This document shows, piece by piece, positions 26,506 through 34,910 of a stretch of DNA of 64,000 bases (its first letter is position 1; the number at the start of each line of letters is the position of its first letter). The notes beneath the pieces were generated by a model, which was not told the DNA's origin, searched no databases, and saw nothing but the letters and a program-made list of their open reading frames with translations. The stretch spans positions 434,001-498,000 of the forward strand of contig NZ_CP049241.1 of assembly GCF_011046245.1 (NCBI RefSeq). Reading direction: 5' to 3'. The translations under genes were made by a program, and so were the position numbers. The DNA is from Allorhizobium pseudoryzae. GTDB lineage: Bacteria > Pseudomonadota > Alphaproteobacteria > Rhizobiales > Rhizobiaceae.

Positions 26506-27684
26506 GTGAGAAAAATCATTGCGCTGATTGGTTGTAGCGTCATGGCCGGTTGCCAGTACGTGCCAGCCGAAGGCCCTCTGGCGGGCGACATCGTGAAGCA
26601 GGCTGGCTTGTCCGCCAGCGAGCAGAGCCGCGTCCGCGCGCAAGTCTTTGAGCTTGTTGATGTGGACAACCGCGTCACACAGGTCGTTGCAAGCCACCAG
26701 ACCAAGAACTTTCAAAGGCGCTTCAATGTTCGCTCCGGCGTTCGCGAACCCGTGGTCGGCGTAGGGGACCAACTCAAGATTGTGATCTTCGAGGCAAGTC
26801 CGGATGGTCTCTTCTCGACTGCCGATTCGAAGCAGACGCCATTCGACGTGGTTGTCCAGACCGATGGCAAAGCCGCGATTCCGTATGTTGGTACGGTAAA
26901 GCTCTCCGGCAAGACGATCGAACAGGTTCGACAGACCATCATCGAAGCTCTGAAGAACAAGGCCGTCGAGCCGGATGTATTGGTCAATCTTTCTAACACC
27001 GCGTCACGTAATGTGTCGGTAACGGGCGCCGTTGCCCGTTCCGCAGTGATTCCGCTTGGTCTCGTCAACGAGACCCTGATGGACGTTATTGCGAAGGCAG
27101 GGGGGGCAACGCACCAGCCCTACGAGACCTATGTCAATCTGACCCGTAACCAAGTGCGTGGTTCGGTCCTGTTGAAGACGATCCTCGAGAACCCCCGCGA
27201 GAACATCTATGTACAGCCTGGTGACCAGGTTTATCTGGTGCATAATCCGCGCACCTTCACTGTTCTCGGGTCCGTGCGCGCCACGCGTCGCGTCGATTTT
27301 GGCGCCAATGATCTGAATCTGCTTGAAGCGATCGCCCTTGCCGGCGGAGCCGACGACAGCACCGCCGACATCAAAGGCTATTTCATCTTCCGCTACGAGG
27401 AGCCTGAGATCCTGACGGATCTCGTTGGTCCCCAACGGGTTGCCGAACTGGTCCGCAAGGGGATGAGCGCCGACAAGGATGGCCGCTATCCGATCGTCTA
27501 CCGTTTCGGAATGGATAAGGCCGACAGTCTGCTCATCGGCCAGAATTTCCCGATCAAAGATCGTGATGTGATCTATGCATCGCGCCATCCTTCGGTTGAT
27601 TTCGCAAAGTTCCTCAACATCATTGGACGTCCGATCGGAACGGCAGCAGCCGCCGTCAGCATTGCCAATGTTGTCACGGACTAG
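26506..27684 (+). CDS. rkpU: RkpU / Wza-KpsD-like polysaccharide export lipoprotein
   Basis: A 392-residue outer-membrane polysaccharide export protein. From the GTG at 26506 (GGGAG about ten bases upstream) the N terminus is a lipoprotein signal with lipobox VMAGC, Cys16 being the lipidated residue. The export domain follows: VGVGDQLKIVIFEA, then VVVQTDGKAAIPYVGTVKLS, and SLBB-type beta-grasp repeats (NVSVTGAVARSAVIPLG near 185, TFTVLGSVRATRRVDFG near 260). It likely forms or gates the capsule channel across the outer membrane with the KpsE-like proteins. It heads the plus-strand arm with rkpI and rkpJ. The gene order rkpU-rkpA-rkpG-rkpH-rkpI-rkpJ known in Sinorhizobium is here split into two divergent arms. 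Confidence 0.87.
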   Translation: MRKIIALIGCSVMAGCQYVPAEGPLAGDIVKQAGLSASEQSRVRAQVFELVDVDNRVTQVVASHQTKNFQRRFNVRSGVREPVVGVGDQLKIVIFEASPDGLFSTADSKQTPFDVVVQTDGKAAIPYVGTVKLSGKTIEQVRQTIIEALKNKAVEPDVLVNLSNTASRNVSVTGAVARSAVIPLGLVNETLMDVIAKAGGATHQPYETYVNLTRNQVRGSVLLKTILENPRENIYVQPGDQVYLVHNPRTFTVLGSVRATRRVDFGANDLNLLEAIALAGGADDSTADIKGYFIFRYEEPEILTDLVGPQRVAELVRKGMSADKDGRYPIVYRFGMDKADSLLIGQNFPIKDRDVIYASRHPSVDFAKFLNIIGRPIGTAAAAVSIANVVTD

Positions 27685-27801
27685 CGATGCGCGGCACGTG
27701 AGAGGCGTTCGTCCTGCACTCTGCAAAATGATGTTGCCGCCGTCGGCAGCGAATTTGACCGCTGTCCGGACCTGCCTTGCCATCGTCGCGGATCATCCAA
27801 A

Positions 27802-29400
27802 ATGACCCTTTTGGCGGCATATGAGCATCCGATCCTTTTTGTACTGGTCAGTTATCTTCTGACCTGCGCGACTGTTCTTGCCACGGATCGGTTTGCTCTG
27901 CCGAAGGCAGAATTCGACAAAGCAAAGATCGCCAGAAGCCGCTCGCAAACCCTGTTCGAGAACCTGGCCCGGTTGCCGGTCATCGCCTTGGTCTATGCCG
28001 GCTTCTTCGCCATATCCTGGCGGCCGTTCTACGCGTTCCAGGGGACGGCGAGCTTTTTCATCATTTTTACGGCGATATCGCGCGCGAAGCTTGTCTATAT
28101 TCGCGAACCATTGGTCTTCTCCGACATCGCCTTGGTGATCGATCTCATCAAGCACAAGGAAATCTTCTACGCGACCTTCCTGAACGCCATCTTCTGGGTC
28201 GTCGCCCTGGGTTACGTGTTCGGTGCGAGCGCAGCCTATATGGTGATGGAATCTTCTATCGTGCCGCGCGAGGGGACATTCTTCTGGATTGTTGCCGGCC
28301 TCGTGATCGGGTTCGGGCCATGGCTACTGCCGCTGTTCCGATTTTCCAATCCGCCACTGGTGCGGTTTAGCGAGGCACTTCTCAAGACACTTGATCCGAA
28401 GATCAACACGGTGCGGTTCGGGACCTTCACAACCGTGGTCTACCACACGATCGTCTGGCTTGGTCGAAGGCGGGAAGATGTCGTGGAAGAAATTCGCCAG
28501 GGGCTTCATCACATTCTCGCGGAAATCACTGGCGAAGACCATGACACGGAGCCGAGTGGGCCGCCTCTGATCGTGGTCTGGCAGTCGGAATCCTTCATCG
28601 ATCTGCGCCACTTCGGTGTGACGGACCTCCACCTTCCGCATCTGGATTATCTGCGCGCCCATGCCAGCCAATGGGGCCGCATGACCAGTGTGTTCGAGGG
28701 CGGCTATACGCTTCGCACGGAGTTTGCGGTCCTGACCGGGCTTCAGCCGGAAGACGCTTATGTGGACGCCAGTCACCCTTATCTGCGCGCGTCGCATTAT
28801 GCGGATATCGCCTGGCCGAAGCGCTTCATGGAAGGCGGATGGCTGACCCATTTCCTGCACCCCTATGACCGGACCTTCTTTCTCCGCGACAAGGCCTTAC
28901 CGCTTCTCGGCTTTCAGGACATGACCATGCTCGACGCATTTGGTCACAACCCGGTGACAGATGGCCCGTATGTCTCGGACCGGAAACTGACCCAGCGCCT
29001 GATCGACACCATCCAGTCCAGCGACCCGCAACGACCGGCTTTCTTCTTCGTCGCCTCGATGGCCAATCACGGCCCGTGGGAACCCGGCCGATGCGGCGCA
29101 CTGACCGATCCCGTTGATATCTACACAGAACTGCTGCGCAAGGCTGACGATGCTCTCGGTCATCTGACGACCTATCTCAACGGCCTGAAGCGGCCGGTCT
29201 GGCTTGTTTTCTATGGCGATCACGCCCCGCTTCTGAAAAGTTTCGCCAACCCGTTTCCCGATCCGAGAACGGATTACGTGATCGTGCCTCTCGGCTCGGC
29301 CCAGGGTATGTCCAAGTCGCATGCTTCCTCGGAGGAAGCACCCTGGAACCTGATCAAGACGATCGTTCGGCTGGCCGGCGTCAGTCGCAGCAACACGTAA
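27802..29400 (+). CDS. rkpI: RkpI-like membrane sulfatase/phosphoglycerol transferase-fold protein
   Basis: A 532-residue protein with about five membrane helices in residues 10-180 (for example ILFVLVSYLLTCATVLATD and FFWIVAGLVIGFGPWLLPLF), then a catalytic domain of the alkaline phosphatase/LTA synthase superfamily. Catalytic features: WQSESFIDL (Glu263 as metal ligand), GGYTLRTEF with Thr303 as likely nucleophile, and FYGDHAP near the end. Such enzymes transfer phosphoglycerol or phosphoethanolamine from a phospholipid to a glycan on the periplasmic side. That would fit decoration or anchoring of capsule, but is inference. It follows rkpU by 117 bases and precedes rkpJ by 12. The rkpI name rests on gene order and membrane character. 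Confidence 0.75.
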   Translation: MTLLAAYEHPILFVLVSYLLTCATVLATDRFALPKAEFDKAKIARSRSQTLFENLARLPVIALVYAGFFAISWRPFYAFQGTASFFIIFTAISRAKLVYIREPLVFSDIALVIDLIKHKEIFYATFLNAIFWVVALGYVFGASAAYMVMESSIVPREGTFFWIVAGLVIGFGPWLLPLFRFSNPPLVRFSEALLKTLDPKINTVRFGTFTTVVYHTIVWLGRRREDVVEEIRQGLHHILAEITGEDHDTEPSGPPLIVVWQSESFIDLRHFGVTDLHLPHLDYLRAHASQWGRMTSVFEGGYTLRTEFAVLTGLQPEDAYVDASHPYLRASHYADIAWPKRFMEGGWLTHFLHPYDRTFFLRDKALPLLGFQDMTMLDAFGHNPVTDGPYVSDRKLTQRLIDTIQSSDPQRPAFFFVASMANHGPWEPGRCGALTDPVDIYTELLRKADDALGHLTTYLNGLKRPVWLVFYGDHAPLLKSFANPFPDPRTDYVIVPLGSAQGMSKSHASSEEAPWNLIKTIVRLAGVSRSNT

Positions 29401-29412
29401 GGGGCTCTGGCG

Positions 29413-30675
29413 TTGGCGGACGGGTCGAGCGACAAAGATCAATCGGACGAGACCCGACCACTCGCGGGCGAAAGGCGGGTGTTTCTGTTCCTGCAGGGCT
29501 CGTCGTCACCGCTCTTTGCGCTGCTTGCGGAGCGTCTTGAGCGACAGGGGCATCAGTGCCTGCGCATCAACTTCAATGTCGGCGACTGGATCTTCTGGCG
29601 CCGGAAGAACGGCTTCCATTATAGGGGACGCCTGAGGAACTGGAATTCTTTTTTTTCAGACTTTCTCCACCAGAACCAGGTGACCAACCTCATCCTCCTC
29701 GGAGAGGAGCGGCCGTACCACAAGATCGCCGTCGAGGAGGCAAAGTCCCGGAACATTGCGGTTCATGTGGTCGATCTCGGTTATCTGAGACCGGACTGGG
29801 TGATCTTCGAACGGGATGGCACTGCCTCCAATTCACGGTTTCCACGCCGCGCCGATGAAGTTCTGGCGCAAGGACGGGATCTGCCGGAACCGGACTGGAG
29901 TCGGCGCTACACTCAAGGCTTCTGGGCAGATGCCGGTTACGACATCCTCTATAATGTCTCGACGGTTCTCCTGTGGTGGCTTTACCCCTTCTATGTCAGG
30001 CACACGCTCTACCATCCCTTCCTTGAGTACCTGGGCTGGATCGGGCGACTTGCCGGAGAGAAGAGCCGGCAGAGAGAGGCCGCAGAGACGATCCATGCGG
30101 TGGTTGGCAGTAGGGCGCCCTTTTTCGTCTATCCTCTGCAGTTGCAAACCGACTATCAGCTACGGGTGCACTCCCCCTTTCGGGGTCAGGAAGAAGCAAT
30201 CGACCTTGTTCTTACGTCTTTTGCCCGCTTCGCATCCCCCGATGCGAGGCTTGTCGTCAAACTCCATCCGATGGATGCGGGGCTCATCAACTGGACGCAT
30301 TACATTCGCCAGCAGTGCAATCACACGCAGCTGAGCGAGAGGATCGACATCATCGATGGCGGCAATCTGGAACACCTGTTTGGCAGCTGTGAAGGCGTGG
30401 TCACCGTTAATTCGACCGCGGCCTTGCCTGCCATCCGGATGGGCAAACCGGTGAAGGTGCTGGGCAGCGCGGTCTATGACATAGAGGGAATGACGCACCA
30501 GGCGTCACTCGACACATTCTGGAGCCACCCTGTGCCGCCGCGGCAGGAGGTTGCCGAGGCGTTTTTCCGCCTGATGGCCCACAGCTATCACGTTCGCGGC
30601 AACCTCTACACACGACAGGGTGCCGCTGCCGCGGCGGAAGAGATCGCGGCGAAATTTGCTCCGTCGCCCCTGTGA
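29413..30675 (+). CDS. rkpJ: RkpJ / KpsS-like capsule polysaccharide protein
   Basis: A 420-residue protein of the capsule synthesis family of KpsS/KpsC (Capsule_synth). Typical segments are VFLFLQGSSSPLFALLAERL near the start, INFNVGDWIFW, and the highly characteristic FFVYPLQLQTDYQLRVHSPF near 235-254, followed by LVVKLHPMD and VTVNSTAALPAI. In E. coli these are Kdo transferases that build the poly-Kdo linker on the lipid anchor. In Sinorhizobium RkpJ is needed for K antigen. The start is TTG at 29413, with AAGGGG about nine bases upstream, 12 bases after rkpI. It ends the plus-strand capsule operon. Confidence 0.85.
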   Translation: MADGSSDKDQSDETRPLAGERRVFLFLQGSSSPLFALLAERLERQGHQCLRINFNVGDWIFWRRKNGFHYRGRLRNWNSFFSDFLHQNQVTNLILLGEERPYHKIAVEEAKSRNIAVHVVDLGYLRPDWVIFERDGTASNSRFPRRADEVLAQGRDLPEPDWSRRYTQGFWADAGYDILYNVSTVLLWWLYPFYVRHTLYHPFLEYLGWIGRLAGEKSRQREAAETIHAVVGSRAPFFVYPLQLQTDYQLRVHSPFRGQEEAIDLVLTSFARFASPDARLVVKLHPMDAGLINWTHYIRQQCNHTQLSERIDIIDGGNLEHLFGSCEGVVTVNSTAALPAIRMGKPVKVLGSAVYDIEGMTHQASLDTFWSHPVPPRQEVAEAFFRLMAHSYHVRGNLYTRQGAAAAAEEIAAKFAPSPL

Positions 30676-30847
30676 TCGCCGGCGCCAGTATTTCTGCTGA
30701 CGCCTCCACATTTTTGCGCACCCGCGACGCATACTCTTATCATTGTTTCCCCAACAATTCGTTTTTACTCCCGCACCGCTTGACGATATGAAAGATGCTG
30801 ACTGGGCCTCGTTGGCCAGGACAAGCGGAATTTGGAGACAGCGTGTG

Positions 30848-31669
30848 ATGAACGACAGACGGTATTATGCGGGCATGGGTGGGCTTCCCGGCCAGACGGA
30901 ACTTCTTTCCAGCAAGGCGGTGTTCACCACGGCCTATGCCGTCATTCCCCGCACCGTGATGTCCGATATCGTCACCAGCCTGCTGCCGCACTGGTCGAAG
31001 ACCCGGGCCTGGGTCATTGCACGGCCGATGACCGGCTTTTCCGAGACTTTCGCGCAATACATTATGGAAGTGGCACCCGGCGGTGGCAGCGAGAGGCCGG
31101 AACCGGATGCCCGCGTGCAGGGCGCGATCTTCGTGGTCGAAGGGGAAATGACCATCATCCACGAGGGCAAGATGCACCATCTGGAGGCGGGTTCGTTTGC
31201 CTATCTGCCGGCCGGGTGCCGCTGGAGCGTCAAGAACAGCGGTTCGGCGCTCGCCAAATTCCACTGGGTGCGCAAGAAGTTCCAGGTGGTCGAAGGGCTG
31301 GAGCCGCCGCCGGCGATCTTCACCCACGAGGGCGAACACGCCATCTCGCCGATGCCCGATACCAACGGTGCCTGGGGCACGACACGCTTCATCGATCCGA
31401 ACGACGTGCGTTACGACATGCACCTCAACATCGTGACGCTTGAGCCGGGCGGCACCATTCCGTTCATGGAAACCCATGTGATGGAGCACGGCCTTTATGT
31501 GCTAGAAGGCAAGGCCGTCTACCGGCTGAACACGGACTGGGTCGAGGTAGAGGCCGGCGATTTCATGTGGCTGCGCGCCTTCTGCCCGCAGGCCTGTTAT
31601 GCGGGCGGCCCCGGTCGCTTCCGTTACCTGCTCTACAAGGACGTCAATCGCCACGTCGATCTCTGGTAA
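30848..31669 (+). CDS. allE: (S)-ureidoglycine aminohydrolase
   Basis: A 273-residue double-cupin enzyme of allantoin breakdown that releases ammonia from (S)-ureidoglycine to give (S)-ureidoglycolate, using a bound manganese. The family pattern is strong: MNDRRYYAGMGGLPGQ at the start, GAIFVVEGEMTI in the first cupin, and ETHVMEHGLYVLEGKAVY in the second, where His and Glu residues bind the metal, then GDFMWLRAFCPQACYAGG. Length matches E. coli AllE (YlbA). The ATG at 30848 follows GGAG by about ten bases; the longer frame back to 30743 lacks support. No other purine-degradation gene is in the window, so it stands alone beside the capsule operon. Confidence 0.9.
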   Translation: MNDRRYYAGMGGLPGQTELLSSKAVFTTAYAVIPRTVMSDIVTSLLPHWSKTRAWVIARPMTGFSETFAQYIMEVAPGGGSERPEPDARVQGAIFVVEGEMTIIHEGKMHHLEAGSFAYLPAGCRWSVKNSGSALAKFHWVRKKFQVVEGLEPPPAIFTHEGEHAISPMPDTNGAWGTTRFIDPNDVRYDMHLNIVTLEPGGTIPFMETHVMEHGLYVLEGKAVYRLNTDWVEVEAGDFMWLRAFCPQACYAGGPGRFRYLLYKDVNRHVDLW

Positions 31670-31699
31670 GGGCAGCGACAAAGATGGGGCCGGCGCCCG

Positions 31700-32632
31700 T
31701 CAGAGCGCCGACCTACCGAGGATCCAGCCCTCCCAGGTGGTGACCCTGTCGTTCGGCGGGGCGCCCTCGCCCCGCAGGCCGAGCGCGATGTCGATCATCG
31801 CCATCAGCCCGACGGTACAGTCGAACCGGTCCTCCCCCGCGGCATCGGCGCCGAAACCGGCCTCGATGCTCGCAGCCAGCGCGGCGTTTGCCGTCACCCT
31901 CTCATGCGCGGCCAGCCACTGCCGCAGGTAGCCCGCAACGGAGAGGCGTCCCCAGTGGCTGCGTTTGCTCCAGACGGGCCGGCGCGCAATGCCGATCTGG
32001 CCATAGGCATCCCCCGGATAGGTTTCCGTCACCACCACGGCATGGCGCTGCAGCAGATCGACCAGGCGACCATCGAAAGGCCAGAGGCCGATCCGATACC
32101 GATGGGGCAGGATCACCTCCCGCCAGCCGGTGATCGCCGCTTTGCCGACCTGATTGCCGCCGAGTGTCCAGAACAGCATGGCCGGCGTCTGTCGACCGGG
32201 CGCCGGCTGTTCGCAGAGCCTGAGCAGATCCGCAGGCGCGAGGGCAAGCGCCTCGAACAGTTGGCTGCGGCGCGTGCCGCCGGGCCTTGCGGGATAAAAG
32301 GGCCGTCTCAGCGTAATGTCCTCCGCCGCCGTGGCGACGCAAAACCAGTCTGCCCAGCCATCCGTGCCCACCACGTCGAGAAAACCACGGAAGGAGACAA
32401 GTCCCGTCTTCCGGGCATAGGCCTGCGGCAGTCCGATTGGAAAATCGAAGCCGAGCAGCAGCGGCCCGCCTGAGACCGCCCGCGCCTGCAGGCGTTCGAT
32501 CAGCGTGGACGTGTCGCCGACAGGCTCCGGTGCCGAAAGCTCAAGGCGCCCTGCCCGATGGACCGCAACCGCCATCCACCGCTTGCGGGCGTCGATGCTC
32601 CAGTCGCAATGGGCGATCACCGAAGGCAGCAT
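31700..32632 (-). CDS. DUF429-like protein
   Basis: A 310-residue protein convergent with allE. It begins CDWSIDARKRWMAVAV, like the first strand of an RNase H-like fold with an acidic residue, followed by LLLGFDFPIGLPQAYA, VVTETYPGDAYGQIG near 205-220 and DRFDCTVGLMAMIDIALG near 265-283. This order (Asp-containing strand, D-F-P-I-G loop, E-x-Y-P, D-x-x-D-C) fits DUF429, a family of unknown function related to RNase H-like nucleases. There is no signal peptide. It is 40 bases downstream of the exonuclease gene on the same strand and could be the last gene of that operon. Confidence 0.6.
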   Translation of the reverse strand: MLPSVIAHCDWSIDARKRWMAVAVHRAGRLELSAPEPVGDTSTLIERLQARAVSGGPLLLGFDFPIGLPQAYARKTGLVSFRGFLDVVGTDGWADWFCVATAAEDITLRRPFYPARPGGTRRSQLFEALALAPADLLRLCEQPAPGRQTPAMLFWTLGGNQVGKAAITGWREVILPHRYRIGLWPFDGRLVDLLQRHAVVVTETYPGDAYGQIGIARRPVWSKRSHWGRLSVAGYLRQWLAAHERVTANAALAASIEAGFGADAAGEDRFDCTVGLMAMIDIALGLRGEGAPPNDRVTTWEGWILGRSAL

Positions 32633-32672
32633 GTCGATCTCTTTCGTTCTCGTCCGAATTACGCGGGCAGCG

Positions 32673-34307
32673 TCAATTGAGATCCTTCAGCAGGCGGCGG
32701 TGTTTGCGGGTTTCCCGCAGCACCTCGCCAAACCGGTGAATGCCCTTTGCCGCCAACATGTCCTTCAGCTTGAGAAAGACCTCCGCCGTCGCCACCGCAT
32801 CGCCGATCGCAGTGTGCCGGTCGCTGCCGGCAATGGAAAGGCCCAGCCGCTCGGCCAGCGCATCCAGCGTATGCGTTTCGGCCTGGCCGAAGACGCTCGC
32901 CGACAGCAGCACCGTATCGAGGATCGGGTTATCAAAGCGTCCGCCCAGTTCCCGCTCGCGCCGTCGCAGGAATTCCATGTCGAAGGGGGCATTGTGAGCC
33001 ACCAGAACCGCTCCTTGCGCAAAAACCCGGAAACGCTCCAGCACATCGACGACGCTGGGCGCGTTTTCGACCATCTCGTTCGACACCCCATGCACGGCGG
33101 TGGATGACGCGGGGATCAAGCGGCCCGGATTGACCAGCGTGTCAAAGACCTCACCCCTCACCCGCTTGCCGTTGACGATGCGCACGGCGGCAATCTGGAC
33201 GATCTCGTCGCCTTGGTCCGGAAGCAGGCCCGTCGTTTCCGTGTCGAAAACCACATAGGTCAGGTCGTCCAGCCGCGCCTCGCCGATCTTTTCCGCGTAG
33301 AGGCGGGAGAGGAGCTCGAAGTCATAGACCACGAACCGGTTGGAGACGGGCTGCATCACCGGAAGCGGTGACCTTTCCCCTTCCCGCATCGCCTCGAAGC
33401 GGGCGGACAGGGCACTGAGCCGCTTTTGAACGGCGCTCAGCGCCTGGTCACGGCTTTGCGGATCCGCCGCCTGTGCGGCGAGGTCGTCCAGGACGGGCCG
33501 CAGGTCATCGAAGACTTCACTCAACAGCGCGTCGCGGCGGGCATCGGCGGACAGTTCTGCCGTCACATCGCGCAGCGTCATCACATAGGCGGCCGGATCG
33601 GCCGTGTCTTCGCCGACAAGACGCATGCGGGCGGCGAGCCGGCGGGTATTGCCATGCGTGGTGCAGACGAGTTCGACGGCGGCCGCTGCCGTTCCAGCTT
33701 CCAGCAGCCGCTGGTGGGCATGGCGAACCGGCCCGTCATTCAGGTAATCGAACAGGTTCTTGTCGAGGCACAGCGGCAGAACCGGGTTATCCAGCAATTG
33801 ATGGGCCGCACCGTTGTAGAACACCAGATGGTGACGGCCGGTACACAAGAGCACGCCCGGCGGCACATCGGACAACAATCGTTCCAGCTGGCTCCGTTCG
33901 GCGGAGAGCCGCGCCGTCTCACGTGCCACCGTTTCGGCCATGGCGCTGCGCGTCTGGGTGAGCCGGATGGCGGCTTCGGAGACGGCATCGGTGATGCTGC
34001 CGAGGTAGGTGAGCCCCGTCGTGTCGATCTCCTGGGCAACGCCGGCATTGGCGCGGGCGCGGATCGCACCGGCGAGGCGCTCGAGCGCCTTCGCCAGATT
34101 GAGATCAAAGAGATAGCCGATGCCGGCGGTGAGCGCGAGGATGAGGAAACCCGCCACCACGGCCACGCGCATCGCGGTGCTGACGGCTTCCGTATCCGCA
34201 CCACGATGCAGGGCAAACCAAAGCCCTGCGGCCAAAGCTGCGAGCGAGCCCAGACCAAGGGCCAAAAAGAACAGAAACAGGCGAGCCCTGAGGCTCCAGC
34301 GTGCCAT
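32673..34307 (-). CDS. Membrane PAS-linked DEDDh 3'-5' exonuclease
   Basis: A 544-residue fusion. Two membrane helices lie near residues 8-33 and 48-68, with a HAMP-like linker, a PAS-like domain at about 140-255 (PPGVLLCTGRHHLVFYNGAA) and a C-terminal DnaQ-type nuclease: VVFDTETTGL with Asp355 and Glu357, AHNAPFDMEFL with Asp443, and HTAIGDAVATAEVF with His498 and Asp503. All DEDDh catalytic residues are present. The nuclease domain would face the cytoplasm next to a membrane sensor. The third of three consecutive ATGs (34307) is best spaced from GGAGG. It is the last or second-last gene of the symporter-nucleotidyltransferase operon. The substrate could be a short nucleic acid or a nucleotide signal; this is inference. 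Confidence 0.85.
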   Translation of the reverse strand: MARWSLRARLFLFFLALGLGSLAALAAGLWFALHRGADTEAVSTAMRVAVVAGFLILALTAGIGYLFDLNLAKALERLAGAIRARANAGVAQEIDTTGLTYLGSITDAVSEAAIRLTQTRSAMAETVARETARLSAERSQLERLLSDVPPGVLLCTGRHHLVFYNGAAHQLLDNPVLPLCLDKNLFDYLNDGPVRHAHQRLLEAGTAAAAVELVCTTHGNTRRLAARMRLVGEDTADPAAYVMTLRDVTAELSADARRDALLSEVFDDLRPVLDDLAAQAADPQSRDQALSAVQKRLSALSARFEAMREGERSPLPVMQPVSNRFVVYDFELLSRLYAEKIGEARLDDLTYVVFDTETTGLLPDQGDEIVQIAAVRIVNGKRVRGEVFDTLVNPGRLIPASSTAVHGVSNEMVENAPSVVDVLERFRVFAQGAVLVAHNAPFDMEFLRRRERELGGRFDNPILDTVLLSASVFGQAETHTLDALAERLGLSIAGSDRHTAIGDAVATAEVFLKLKDMLAAKGIHRFGEVLRETRKHRRLLKDLN

Positions 34308-34362
34308 CATCATCTCCTCCCCGAGACCCGACCGGGCTCGCGGCTCCCTTCCGCAACCGGCC

Positions 34363-34893
34363 TCAGCCCGCCTTGGCCGCGCAGCCCGTCTGCAGAACAG
34401 GATCGTCTGCCGGAAGCGTGATCCAGTCGGCACCGGTAATCTCGCCGTTTTCGGCGATGCTGACGTTGCGCCCGATCAAATCGGCGCGACGATGTCCGGC
34501 ACAATCGAGCACCACCTTGACCCGCGCCGACTGCTGCCAGCGCGCGGCGAGGATGACATCGACCATCACCTGATCGGGAAAATTGGCATTGCGCTGGGCG
34601 GTGCGCAAATCGACGGCGGTGAAGCGGTTGATGACCGGCTGATAGTAGGACCAGGGACGCCAGAAGGCCGCATCCGCATTGTGCCATGCCACCGGGATTT
34701 CCGGAGGAAGCGCTGCCGTGACCCGCGAGAACCAGCTGTATTCGCTCCAGATCGTATAAAGGAGCATGCCGAGACCGGCAAAGACAGGGATGATCCATTT
34801 GGGCAGGCGCTGCCGCGTGATGAAGCGCAGGGTCATGGCGATACCGGCCAAGGCGACGCCCACGGTCACGACGGCAATGAACTCAAACAGCAT
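34363..34893 (-). CDS. Hypothetical membrane protein
   Basis: A 176-residue protein with two N-terminal membrane helices (LFEFIAVVTVGVALAGIAMTL minus ends, residues 2-22, and WIIPVFAGLGMLLYTIW, 33-49) and a soluble part after residue 60. The soluble part has aromatic-rich WHNADAAFWRPWSYYQPVIN near 70-89 and three C-terminal Cys-containing stretches (VVLDCAGH, QTGCAAKAG). It is tightly placed between the cNMP/CBS/nucleotidyltransferase gene (17 bases) and the exonuclease gene (55 bases), so it belongs to that operon. I do not recognise a named family. The start has GAGGA 10-14 bases upstream. Confidence 0.75.
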   Translation of the reverse strand: MLFEFIAVVTVGVALAGIAMTLRFITRQRLPKWIIPVFAGLGMLLYTIWSEYSWFSRVTAALPPEIPVAWHNADAAFWRPWSYYQPVINRFTAVDLRTAQRNANFPDQVMVDVILAARWQQSARVKVVLDCAGHRRADLIGRNVSIAENGEITGADWITLPADDPVLQTGCAAKAG

Positions 34894-34910
34894 GCGGAAA
34901 ATTCCTCAAC

